64,000 nt of DNA, from NCBI GenBank assembly GCA_013180625.2, contig SNVD02007221.1:221218-285217 (forward strand), given 5' to 3'. Positions 44,280 through 55,213 of the stretch are shown in pieces. The translations under genes and the position numbers were made by a program. This DNA comes from Boswellia sacra (lineage: Eukaryota > Streptophyta > Magnoliopsida > Sapindales > Burseraceae). The notes beneath the pieces are model-generated. The model searched no databases. It was not told where the DNA came from and saw only the letters and a list, made by a program, of their open reading frames with translations. How positions within the stretch are numbered: position 1 is the first letter of the stretch; each line of letters starts with the position of its first letter.

Positions 44280-47153
44280 AAAATTAGGTAACTACCTACA
44301 ATGTTGTTTTTACAACTTTTAATGATTCTATTAATGATGTCTAGTATTTTGGTAGTGGATGTTCAAGGCATATGATCGGGAATATTAAATTTCTAAAAAA
44401 TCATGAGTCATGCAACAAAGGATCAGTCACATTTGGACATGGTGCAAAAGCTAAGTGTTAGATAAGGTACTTTATATGTTGAATGATTACCTAAACTTAC
44501 CAATGGCTTATTTGTTGAAAGTCTCAAAGTTAACTTGATTAGTATTAGTTAGATTTGTGATGACAAGTATGTTATTAACTTTACACAAAACAAATGCATG
44601 GTTTTAAATGAAAATGGAAATGGCATTCTAGAAAGAAATAGGTCTTTGGATAATTGTTACTTGTTAACAAGTTTGAATGCAATTCATGCTAAGATAACTA
44701 ATTTGGAACTATGGTATCAAAAGTTAGACATCTAAATTATATAAACTTAGTTGGATTAACTAAGATAGGTGCAGTTAAGGGTGTTCCTAAACTAGATGAT
44801 AAACCAAATGGTATTTGTGGACCTTGTCAAATGGAAAAACAAGTTAGAGGATCATAGAGTCCAAACACATATCTTAGTACATCTAAAATTATTGATTTGC
44901 TTCACATGCATCTTATGGATCCCATGCAAATTGAAAGCATTGCCATAAAGAAGTATGTGTTTGTTTTTGTTGATGATTTTTCTAGATTTACTTGAGTTAA
45001 TTTTACTCGAGAAAAATCTCAAACATTTAAAGCTTTCAAGAATCTTTATGATAAGCTTGGGGCTGAACAAAATAGAAAAATTGGCACGATTGTTAGGATT
45101 TGAAGTGATCATGGTAAAAAGTTTGAGAATGTGAGCTATGTAGTTTTTTGCAAGTATCATGGCATATAACATGAATTTTTAGCTCCCAAAACCCTTAGTA
45201 TAATGGAGTCATGGAAAGGAAGAGTAGGACTCTACAAGAAATGACAATGGTGATGTTGAATAGCAAAAAGCTAACCAAAAAGCTATGGACAGAGGCCATA
45301 AGCATAACTTGCTATATCTCAAATAGAGTTTTCCTAAGACCTAGAACAAGTCAAACCCCTTATGAAATCTTGAATGACAAGAAAACGAATCTGCAATATT
45401 TTCATGTCTTTGGTTACAGGTGCTATATTCTCAATGACAGAGACCAATTTGACAAGTTTGATGCAAAGAATGCTAGAGTGTTTTTGGAATGATTAACAAA
45501 TAGCAAAGCCTATAAAGTTTACAACTTAAAAACGAAAACCATTATAAAATATGCTAATGTTGTTTTTTATGATACAAATGATTATTATGGTTATTAACGG
45601 GGGGCACATAGTTAATTTTTACAAAAAAAAAAAAAACCCAATCAAGGCAGGCAGTAAGGAAGAACTAGTTACAATGGACAACACAACTATAGTTAACTTA
45701 GACAAGACATAACTATCAGATAGCATAGATCTAGATGGAACTCAAATTAGGAATGATACAATAAGAAAGGATCCACTATCTTGGATTTAGAAAACTCACC
45801 CAACTATATCAATCATAGGAAACCTAGATGGCTTAATGGAAACTAGAAGCAAGGTGAGGAAGAAGGTAAACTATGCATATTATATCTCCTTAATTGAACC
45901 TAAAATGTAAATGAAGCTTTAAAAGAAGATGTTTGAATTCAAGCAATGCAAGATAAATTAAATCAATTTGAAAGAAATGAAGTTTGGGTGTTAGTTCCTA
46001 GACCTAACGATGCAAATGTAATTGGAACTAAGTGGATTTTCAAAAATAAAACTGATGAAAACGTTCAATTATTTAGAAACAAAGCTAGAATAGTTGCATG
46101 AGGTTATACTCAAAATAAAGGCATTGATTTTGATGAAACCTTTGCACTTTTAGTTAGGCTTAAATCAATCAGATTATTACCTGCTATTGCATGCTTGCTT
46201 ATTTCAAGCTTTATCAAATGGATGTCAAAACATCTTTCTTGAATGGCATTCTCAAAGAAAAAGCTTATGTTGAACAACTTAAGGGTTTGAAGGATCCAAA
46301 GCATCCTGATCTTGTGTCCAAGCTACACAAGGCATTGTTTTGGTTGAAACAAGCTCCTAGAGCTTGGTATGAGAGGTTGATAAACTTCTTAATACGAAGG
46401 GGATATACTAGAGGAAGCAATGATAAGACTTTTTTCATTAAGCATGCATCTTGTTAATTATATCATTGTTGCACAAATTTATGATGCTGATTTGAGTCTC
46501 TATAGAAGCATGGTAGAAAGCTTACTCTACTAATTGCAAGTAGACCAAATATCTATTTCGATATTGGTTTATGCGCCAAATATCAGTCATGTCCTAAGGA
46601 ATCATATCTGATAGTAGTAACAAAGAGGTATGTTCATGGTACAACGAATTTTGTGATATGGTATTCTAAGGACACAAATACATATCTTGCAAGATAAGTG
46701 ATGCTAATTGGATAGGCAATGTAAATGATAGAAAAAGCACAACTGGAGGTTGTTTCTATCTTGAGAATAACCTGGTTTCATGGCATAACAAGAACCAAAA
46801 TTCCATTTCTTTGTCTACTATAGAGGTTGAATACATTGTTGTTGGAAGTTGTTGCACACAACTATTGTGGATGAAACAAATACGGAGTGATTATGGTATT
46901 GATCAAAGCTCCATAATAGTAATTTTGATAATACTAGTGCAATTAACATCTCAAAGAATCCATTCCAACATTCAAGAACAAAACACAATGTCATAAGGTG
47001 TCATTTCATCATAGGGCTTTTGAATCAAAGCTAATCCATATTGAACATATCTCAGCTGAAAATCAACTAGTTGACTTGTTCACAAAATCACTGGATGCAT
47101 CAAGGTTTGAAAAACTAAGCAAAGCCATTGGCCTTTGTCATTTATCAAAATGA
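44280..47153 (+). pseudogene. Copia pol region (protease, integrase, RT, RNase H), decayed
   Basis: Domains appear in Copia order. The protease site at about 44345 reads YFGSGCSRHM, with the catalytic Asp of D-S-G changed to Gly. Integrase pieces run from 44690 to 45492 (FVDDFSRFT, NGVMERKSRTLQEM, LWTEAISITCYISNRV, YHVFGYRCYI-like). RT at 45950-46450 reads [34 protein letters not shown] and [18 protein letters not shown]. After QIYDADLS near 46478 the sequence jumps to SMVESLLYLIASRPNIYFDIG, so the segment that should contain YVDD is deleted. RNase H follows (SDANWIGN, DRKSTTGGCFYL, STIEVEYIVVGSC, LVDLFTKSLD) and ends at a stop at 47151. Many stops interrupt it. Confidence 0.85.
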
Positions 47154-47991
47154 CAACAATGTTCTGCTTTGTGTTTCATATCTAAGGCATCATGAGGTAA
47201 TTTCTAGCTAAATATGTTTTAGCTAGTTTAGTTTAGTATTACTGGTATATTAAAGAAAAATAATGTAAAATATAGAAAGGCCTAACAGTATATGATGTGT
47301 GAAAGTCATTCAATGAGTATAACTTTAATGTATGCAGTAAATATGTTAAGGTCACTCACTCAAATGGAAAAGGGCTACCTCTACATATAAGTGAAAGCTG
47401 TTGTATTGAAAGAAAAGATCCATATTGAGATTAAATTTTGTGTGTCCATGAAAAATGCTTAGGTTGACCACTCAATTAGATTAAGTGCTAAAATTATAAA
47501 AAAAAAACAAAAGCTTTTTAAAGGTATATACACAACTCTAATACATGCTTCGCTAGAAAATATCATATGATATTATGATATATTAGTTATGTTAACTAAA
47601 ACTATTTTATGTTATGTCTAATGCAACATATGATCAATGTTTAAAGTCTAACTCAGTTTGATTTCCTTGTGCACTATCTGACGTTTAAGTGTGCCTTATC
47701 AGCGAATTTGATTTGAGACAGAGCTTGTTAAGTGGCAGGAGTTATTTGTGATATTATCTCCTATTTTAATTGAAAACAAAATTCAAATTAAGTCATTCAA
47801 TGTAGTTAATATTGGAAACTTAATCTATTTAAAATTTGATTTTTTTCCAAAATTAGATTGAATCAGGATTTTGTGCTAGGCATTATGACTCATTGTTAGG
47901 GTTTTTGATTTAACATTATCATCTATCTTGTATTTGCTTTTATTCTAATTAATCCTAAAAGTGTATTAGCCTCTCTTAATAATCAACACCC
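47154..47991. other. spacer between pol and the third ORF
   Basis: Non-coding, AT-rich spacer inside the Copia element. Such spacers are usual between pol and the extra ORF of SIRE-type elements. Confidence 0.5.
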
Positions 47992-49409
47992 ATGGCTACC
48001 TCATATGAATTGACAACCAATTCTTCATGTGATTATCAATCATAATAAGCAGAAAAATCATAATCACATCAAACAGAATAGGAAAAACAACCCCAATCAC
48101 TAGCAGTTCTCCATTGATCAAGCCTTTAATGAAGATGATGATATTCATGTTAGAGAGATTGAAGACCATGTAAAGCCTGATTCTATCAAGTTTCTTACAG
48201 AGGAATATGAGCAGTACTATGATTGATACACTTTAAAAAGAAAACTAAAGATTGAAGCAAGTCAAGGTGATAGATTTTGATGAGTATCAACTCTGAAAGC
48301 TTATTGGATCTAGGCATTGGACCAAAATGATAACCAATTTCTTACCCTCTGTTAAGCCTCTGATTCAGGAATTCTATGAAATGGATGTAGCAGTGGCTTG
48401 CTGGAAACCCAGAGTCTTTACTTGATCCAATATCACAGTGTCTATTGAAAATCATAAGAGTTATTACTATCAAAAGGTCTATTATAGGGGAAATTAGTTG
48501 GATTTTCACCAATTACTATCAATCAATTTTTTGACATTCGCATAAGTAGTGCACATTCTATTGATAGTGATCTTATTATAAGTGTTATTACTCATGAACT
48601 CAAAAATAGAGATGACATTGTGTTGGATTCACAAAATGGAATAGGTAAAAAAATTTTAACCTTAAAATATCGTGTGTTGCACAAGATAGCTCAATTTGAT
48701 TCGTTTCAACTACTCATCAAAATTGAGTTAGAGAAGACAGGGTAAAATTCTTATACCATATAGGTACTAGCACATCAATCAATTTAGGATTGTGGACATA
48801 TAGGATTGTAGTTCATATTGCAACTTACACATCTGGTTATCACTTGTTTGTGTTTTCGTGCTTGATTTACGACATCCTCATTCAAAATAGTGTTGAGATT
48901 GATTCTGATAAAGAAACTGAGGAAGTTCCTAGGCCCATTACAAAGATGTTTTTGAAAAGATTGAAACTAGTTGTTAAGGGGGAGAGGATACCAAGGAGCT
49001 AAACTAAGCCACCCAAAACTCCTCGACCAACACCATTGGGACATATGGATGATCAATTAAGGATCTTGGAAGATACTTTTACTATTTTTTTGTAGGGATT
49101 GCAAGCAATTAAAGATAATTAACAAGAGCTTGAGAACAAAATTGATCGATTGTCTTGCATGTGGAGATACTGGGCCATCTGACAAAGGTAAACAAGTAGC
49201 TGATGAATCTTTTGCAGAAAGCCGAACTAATCTTAAACCTAGTTGAACTAACACAATTAGAACCAACTCTAGCACCAGTTCGTAAGCACACATCAGCGCC
49301 TACTGCATCTTCTTAAGCACCAAGAGTGAAACACACCTTTACTGGCTATAAGAGAGAGACAAAGGCAAAATTTCAGCAGCCAACTCATAAATTTGCAAGG
49401 CTTAATTGA
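47992..49409 (+). pseudogene. third ORF of the Copia element (plant transposon protein domain-like), decayed
   Basis: Starts MATSYELTTNSSCDYQS and then breaks. Readable pieces are DDIHVREIEDHVKPDSIKFL, TEEYEQYYD, KLIGSRHWTKMITNFLPSVK, PLIQEFYEMDVAVACWKPRV, VSIENHKSYYYQKVYYRGN (frame changes between pieces), and later GTSTSINLGLWTYRIVVHIA followed by FVFSCLIYDILIQN. It ends near KFQQPTHKFARLN at 49409. The 'PLIQEFYE...VFTWSNITVSI...YYQKVYYRG' pattern resembles the domain annotated as 'putative plant transposon protein' in plant retroelements. Its function is unknown, and ORFs at this position in SIRE elements are often called env-like. I see no convincing transmembrane or signal segments, so I would not call it an envelope protein. 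Confidence 0.55.
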
Positions 49410-50014
49410 TCCTTGCGTAGTTTTCTAGACTTTTGTTTATGTTTTCCTATTTTTAGCAAATTGTGGAACTCTTGGTTATGTTGTTTTTTTTAACTATTGG
49501 ATATTTTGGTTATGTTTCTTTCTCTTGTTTTGAATACTTGGCACTTGTTCAGAAAAAGAGGGGGAGAAGGCTTGTGGATGTTCCGGATGATGGATGTTTC
49601 TGATTTTTTTTTGGTGATTGTGTGTTGTTTAATCAGTTTACATTTGCAGGTTTATGTTCTAACAATGTGTTGGCTACAAAATTTTCTTGTTGGACTATTG
49701 TCAATATTAGTTATGTCTTTTCTAATTAATAGTTCGTTATGTTCATAATGTGATGAGTTATTTCAATGGATGATTAGTTTGATTTGTTGCTTATATCCCT
49801 AAAAGGCCCTGATACATAAAGCTGTGGTTTATTAAGTAAGCTTTTTGGGATTAACATTTTTTTACACATTAGGAATTAGTTTATGGTTATGTTATTGGCA
49901 TTTCAGTCTTATAGAAATTGGTTGTTTTCAGTTACATTAGAAATGTTGGTAAATGCATTTGGGAAACTCAGAAACATGTGGGCGTTTTCCTCACAAGATG
50001 CCAAAGGGGGAGAT
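49410..50014 (+). other. 3' untranslated region of the Copia element with polypurine tracts
   Basis: AAAAAGAGGGGGAGAAGG near 49552 is an internal polypurine tract. CCAAAGGGGGAGA at 50001-50013 directly precedes the 3' LTR and is the likely plus-strand primer. Duplicated tracts are a SIRE feature. Frames here (49497, 49883) show no domain. Confidence 0.65.
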
Positions 50015-50909
50015 TGTTGGTTTTTACGTTGCATGCGTCGCACATGCATAGCACGTGTACAAATTGATTTTGCCATCATGTGATGAAAAAAGTTAATATG
50101 GTTGCATTTCTAATGTGATTATTTTCTTATTCATGTGGTTAGATAAATTGCAACAGTTTCAAGATAGGAGAGTCTCAAATGAAATAGTATAAGTTAATTA
50201 GAATCCTTGTCAAAGAGAAACATTACATTAATTACCTATATCTCATTAGGATATTATTCATGGTATCCTAATACACTTAGGAGTATCTTTGTTTGATTCC
50301 TATTTAATCTCATGGGAATAAGAAAGATTACAAGCTAAACTAGAACAAGTATAAATAGTTACTGTCATAGATAAGAGAACTCACGCATTCAGGCAATTGA
50401 GGAGCGCAAGTAAGTGCGAGGTTGAATTATGTATTTTCATTGTGTATGTGTGAGTGTGAAGCATTATGTATTGTTTGAGAGAGTAGGGATTGTCTAAGAC
50501 TTAAGGTGTTGGGTACTTGCATGAGTCTGTAATAGTTATAGGTTGGGTGAGCTTAAGAGAGTTAAGTAATCATAGAAGTCTGTAACTGGTATCAGTTGTT
50601 ATGTCCTTCTTAAATGGGGATAGTTAAGAGAGGAATAATAGAAAAAAAGCAGCATTAGACGAGTGCAAGTAAGACTATTGTTGTGATTGCAGATAAATCA
50701 ATTTACAAATACTAGATTAGTATATAAGAGGAAGTTTACCACTGTAAAATGTCATGAGTAGTGTAAACAACATACAATATAACAAATTGTTGCTCTTATT
50801 GCCTGTAGATGTATGTTGTTTATAACTGACGTAAAATTTGCTATTCCAATTTACTTTATTTCTTTTAGTTATATTATTTGTGACTATCCATGCAATGCAA
50901 AAACTAATA
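50015..50909 (+). repeat. 3' LTR of the SIRE-like Copia element
   Basis: Starts TGTTGGTTTTTACGTTGC after the polypurine tract and ends AATGCAAAAACTAATA, against CACTGCAAAAACTAACA in the 5' LTR. Many substitutions and small indels separate the two LTRs, so the insertion is old. Confidence 0.85.
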
Positions 50910-52259
50910 AGCTCATTAAAAAAACAAAACAAAAAAACAAAAAGACACTTCTTACTTTTTAGATAAAAAATATCTGGTAGCTAGCCTCAAGGATTTTGCC
51001 ACCATCACTTTCTTGTCGGCCTTCATGTTTGTCATCATTGTGTCACCCCTACTTATTGGTTAGCAAACCTATTAGCTGTAGACTTTGTTTGTATACTTCA
51101 TCACTAGTAGCCAAAATTAATAGGAAATCCCTGACCTAGCTTCTCTTCATGTTGTACAGATGGTTGGGGGGGCATTGAATTAAACGGCTGTTGGTAACTT
51201 CATCCAAAATCAGGTAAAAACATAATCAAATCCTCCTTTAGTTGAAGAGATTAAAGGATTTGGAATTTAATCAAATCAAAAGCTTCCTCACCCGATATGA
51301 ACGTAGTTCGGAACAGGGGATCACATTTTAGTATTGATTGATGGGTAATTGCAGACTGCAGATGCCATTTATAGGATTCATGCATGCATGCCGATGCCGT
51401 TGCATGTGTTTTGAAGTTTGCTTTGGTGGGCAAACTACTAGACAGTGTCTGGAGTTATTTATTTGCGTTAGGTTTTAGAGTTACTATCTAGTTGATATTG
51501 TATAAGGCTTTTATATATGTATGATTGCTGTTGCTTTACAATTTTCAAATAGGTAGCTTTTGTCAACTGTGGCTGGTATCATCATCATGGTCGTGCTTTA
51601 AGTACTTCTTTTTAATTTTATTCTGAATTCTCCCATGCTCATTTTATTTTGAATTCTCCCATGCTCGAGCGTTCAAGATTTGGGTTATTAAAACTTTAAG
51701 GTGAACAAAACTTCCTGGTTTAACCCAATGCTGCTTTTGTTATGTGAAATAATAAATTCTCCCTTTTTAGTTTTAAATTAGAAATATCGTGAAAGATAGG
51801 ATGAATTTTCTTTGCAATTTCTCAAGACAAAGCCAAGGGTGACTTATAATTTCTCTCTTATCTTTAGCTTATACCTCAAAGCTTAATTTGCCCTCATGAG
51901 CATCTCTCTGCTCTTGGAGACTGAATCTTTCTAATGTGAAAGAACGTGGAAATATATACTGTGATTTCATTGATCGTTCTTTTGACAAATTTGCTCTACT
52001 ACTATAGACAATATTTCTTTTCACACGGTCCATTATTTTATATTTGTAGAAGAAACTAACGTGTCATATGACTAGTAGAACAAATCATATATAACCTAAC
52101 ATTAAAGTGTGTTACAACCCAAAAAAGTCAATTAAGCAAGCGATTTTATTTTATGATTCTAGCAAAATACTATTAGCTAGCTTGTGCCAAGCACACTGAA
52201 AGGATTTATTTATAAGGTTAAATGAAGAAAAATATATTGCTCTCATTGGTGGCTGAAGC
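50910..52259. other. intergenic, no confident gene
   Basis: The composition at 50980-51250 and 51800-51960 is slightly less AT-rich, but no frame shows a family signature. Confidence 0.4.
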
Positions 52260-53100
52260 TTGAAATGTGGGCGTTGAAGAAATTTCCTACTTGTTTACTG
52301 AATAAATTGCACACCACAAATAAGTGGACCACGCCCACCAATTGCCTTCCAAAATCAACATGCTACATATATATTCTGGAAGTCCTACTATATAATCTCA
52401 AGAAGTTATTGTCTCTAATCCAAAGCTACAACCTAGTGAGTCCAATATTATGTTTTCTCCTCCTGGCTTGTAAATTAAGAGCATTGGGTAGACAGATGCT
52501 ATTTGTTGTATTTGTACGAATGTATTTCGCCATTGATTTGAGGCTTTTTGCTCCACCACTAGTAAATCTTGTTAACCACTTTATCTTCCTTTCATCCCAT
52601 ATTGGTGACAGGACTTTCTACCAAGTTGTTGCAATCGCATGCAGATTCTTCCTTAACATACAATTCTATTTATGCTATTCTTGATTGTTGCAATTATGTT
52701 CCTACAATTCTACCTCTACACACCAATTAGACTCCCTCTCAGTGCCACACTTCCAATTCTTGTGTGTACTGGAGAATTCTCGGTTCCACTGGCTCTATCA
52801 GTCCTAGCCTCCTTCATTCTCCCACCCTCACTATTCTGGAAGACCTATCCATTTCTCTTTATCATATCAACCTGTTTTACACTGCTATGGACTCTTTCAG
52901 AGAGCTTCTTCAACTACCTTTTTCAAACCCTGAGATCCCTCCCAACTATCTTCATCATCCAGGTCATCCAAAATCAATAATACACAGAACCAGATATACC
53001 CCTGGTTGAAGAGACTAAAATGATTCAAGTAGAGGACAACTATTTCTTCCAAAATGAACTTGAACCGGATTTGAAGCATATTGTCATCCTTGGCTAGCTA
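52260..53100 (+). other. segment with overlapping open frames, unidentified
   Basis: Higher complexity than its surroundings. Frames at 52265-52684 (starting MWALKKFPTCLLNKLHT), 52672-52980 and 52764-53009 overlap on the plus strand, and one at 52897-53079 on the minus strand. The plus-strand pieces might be a frameshifted remnant of one gene, but I recognise no family and no frame stands out. No promoter or splice pattern was convincing. Confidence 0.25.
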
Positions 53101-53379
53101 TTTCCTCTAGTGGAGACAATTTAACATTAATACTAGTATTATTTTATATTCGAATATATGAGCAATTAACTATCTATCTACAAAGTTTCGAGTTCAGTTA
53201 TCTTGTAATATATATAATCACAGTTGATTATTACTCATTTAGCTTTTGGCAACTGTGACCTCTAGAACTACTTCAATTCAGAAAAAATAGTAAAACTATA
53301 AGTCATTTTCGTGCAAGTACCTAAATCAGTGGCTGATACTGGGAATAATGCACCGTAAATTAAATGTTTCTTAAAAAAT

Positions 53380-53594
53380 AAGTAGTGATATTCTTACAAA
53401 CTACTTGTACAAACTCACCTGTACAAATTGATGTGGCGTGATGTGATGTGATAAATAAATGTAGTGATTTTGATAAATATATATTAATAACAAATGATAT
53501 TAATTAACATGGGTGATGTGACAATCACATAGGCATGCCACATCAGTTTGTATGTGTGAGTTTCTACAAGTAGTTTATATGAGTAGCATTACTT
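53380..53594. mobile_element. MITE family A, complete, with perfect 9-bp target duplication
   Basis: 215 bp, in the opposite orientation to the copy at 21337. It ends in AAGTAGTGATATTCTTACAA and the mirror of AAGTAATGCTACTCATATAA, and is flanked by TTAAAAAAT at 53371-53379 and 53595-53603. The interior shares CCACATCAGTTTGTATGTGT and the ATATATTAATAACAAATGAT block with the reference copy. Confidence 0.9.
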
Positions 53595-53617
53595 TTAAAA
53601 AATATATGAAATATCAA

Positions 53618-53812
53618 CAATACTAAATTCACAGCCTTCATATAATCCAAACACTACAACTCGATACGATAGTCTATATGACAAAATCCTAATAGAGATG
53701 TAACTTTCATCGTTCTTTTTTATTTTTTTTCTTCTAGTGAATTTTTACTATGTAGATTGTCACATTAGGTTGTGGAGTTTGGGTTGTATGGAAGTTGTAA
53801 GCCTAACACTAC
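53618..53812. mobile_element. MITE family B copy
   Basis: Reverse orientation of the copy at 31010: CAATCCTAATAGAGATGTAA-like interior (TGACAAAATCCTAATAGAG), TTTTTTTTCTTCTAGTGAAT, then GGTTGTGGAGTTTGGGTTGT and a terminal GTAAGCCTAACACTACT. It sits 24 bp after a family-A copy. Confidence 0.65.
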
Positions 53813-54118
53813 TGATAAAATATTACTTCAATAATTAATATAGAGTGAATTTAATATAAATAATTAATACGGATCGAAAAAATAACTTACATTAGATAAT
53901 ATTCCATATAAAAACATATATAAAAATTTGAGTAAATAATGAATATGATACCTCTAATCTTACAAAAAATACTTATATAGGAGAGACATATTGCTAATGG
54001 GGTGTTGAGCCATTTGTTGAAGATGGTTAATTTTTCAGTTTTTTTCTCTTTCAACTTATTCCTAATCGTGTGTCATCATCTCATTAGATATAAGCTCACC
54101 AAATTATTATGTTGTGAT
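53813..54118. other. intergenic, no gene seen
   Basis: AT-rich sequence up to the Copia LTR. No coding or repeat signal. Confidence 0.5.
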
Positions 54119-54965
54119 TGTTAGTGTCAACGTTTACTACACTTGTATGTGCCATGCACGTAATGATTTTGGATCAACTTGTGGTAAAACAAGGATATTA
54201 TATTGTTTCTTATTTTGATGATTTTAAAAGTATAATTTAGAAAGTATTTGATTTATAATAAATATCTTCTTATATTAGGATATTATTTAATGTATCCAAG
54301 TTAAAATAGGAGAATATTTATTTGTGTCCTAATTCCTTTAAGAGTTACTTATATCACTTCCTATTATATTTGTCCTTATTCTAATAAGAGTTTGATTATG
54401 ATTTTAAGGAGATTTCGATCAGGCATCCCAATATATATATAAAGTTATGTTTACATAATATATATATGTTAATTGAGTGAGTCTATGTCACGGCATTCCA
54501 AGAATTGAAAGCAGAGCTTCAACGCAAATTAGAATGCTTCATTGATTTGATTTTATGAGTGTTTTATTCATGTATGAGAGGTTGTAATCATGCATGAATT
54601 TTTGATCAAGTCTGTCTGAGTTAGTATACACTGGAGAGAACTTGCAAGTTAAGTGTTTATGTAATTCATTGTCAGACGTCATGGTTATGATTTACTTAAT
54701 AATGTGTTGTTAAGTTATCAGCGATAGAGAGTAAGCAGTGTCACTAGAGTTTAAGATCTTGGCGAGATTTTGTTTTACAAAGATTAAGTCAGTGTGTGAG
54801 AGTGAGTCAGTACTGTAAATGATCTTAAAGATTGTACAAACAAGAACTTAGTGAATTGTAACTCTAAAACTGTCCATGGATATAGGTTTTATAACCGAAC
54901 CATGTAAAATCCTCCTTATAGTTTACTGTTATATTACTTATAATTGCATACTTTCAGAACTTACA
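54119..54965 (+). repeat. 5' LTR of a second SIRE-like Copia element
   Basis: Starts TGTTAGTGTCAACGTTTAC and ends CTTTCAGAACTTACA, directly followed by a primer-binding site. Internal blocks (CCATGGATATAGGTTTTATA, CCGAACCATGTAAAAT, GTGTGAGAGTGAGTC) resemble the LTR at 41619, so the two elements are related but distinct. No 3' LTR of this element is seen in the window. Confidence 0.8.
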
Positions 54966-54966
54966 A

Positions 54967-54983
54967 TTGGTATCAGAGCAGGT
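54967..54983 (+). other. primer-binding site (initiator Met-tRNA)
   Basis: TTGGTATCAGAGCAGG, one base after the LTR, is the canonical Copia primer-binding site. Confidence 0.9.
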
Positions 54984-55026
54984 TCACTGATATACAAGTG
55001 AAGAAAAGATCACGTTGTTTTTTAGG

Positions 55027-55213
55027 GATGAAGTTTATTTATAATGAAGGATCCAGAACACAACCACCTATTCTTGATGATGGTAATTATCCATATTGGA
55101 AGGTAAGAATGATGATGTATATCAAATCTTTTGATGACATGGCATGGACCAGTGTACTTAAAGGATGGACACCGCCAACAAAGTTGAATGCTTTTGGAGA
55201 TTTTGAACTTAAA
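55027..55213 (+). pseudogene. Copia gag, N-terminal fragment cut by another element
   Basis: Starts MKFIYNEGSRTQPPILDDGN and continues YPYWKVRMMMYIKSFDDMAW, TSVLKGWTPPTK. This is the conserved SIRE gag start, in which a proline-rich segment leads to W-K-x-R-M and a lysine-rich helix. After about residue 60 homology stops, because 55214 onward is Athila-type Gypsy sequence on the other strand. The frame stays open to 55630 by chance, so the 228-codon frame starting at 54944 is a chimera of gag and antisense Gypsy sequence. Confidence 0.75.

Larger units (their letters stand above)
41619..50909 (+). mobile_element. SIRE-like Copia retrotransposon, full length but decayed
   Basis: A 9.3-kb element with LTRs at both ends (41619-42546 and 50015-50909), an initiator-methionine primer-binding site, gag, protease-integrase-RT-RNase H in Copia order, a third ORF after pol, and polypurine tracts. 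The two zinc-knuckle remnants in gag, the ORF downstream of pol and repeated GGGGGAG tracts point to the SIRE/Maximus lineage. The coding regions contain many stops, frameshifts and a deletion of the RT active site, so it cannot move by itself. No matching target duplication is evident (CCAAC before, AGCTC after). Confidence 0.85.

Noticed and set aside
47992..49409. Retroviral-type envelope gene
   Set aside because: The position is right for env-like ORFs, but no signal peptide, fusion or transmembrane segment could be read, and the visible pattern fits a plant-transposon protein domain instead.
52265..53009. A plant membrane protein gene
   Set aside because: The frames are hydrophobic and overlapping, but no family motif, single dominant frame or splice pattern was found, so it is kept only as an unidentified segment.
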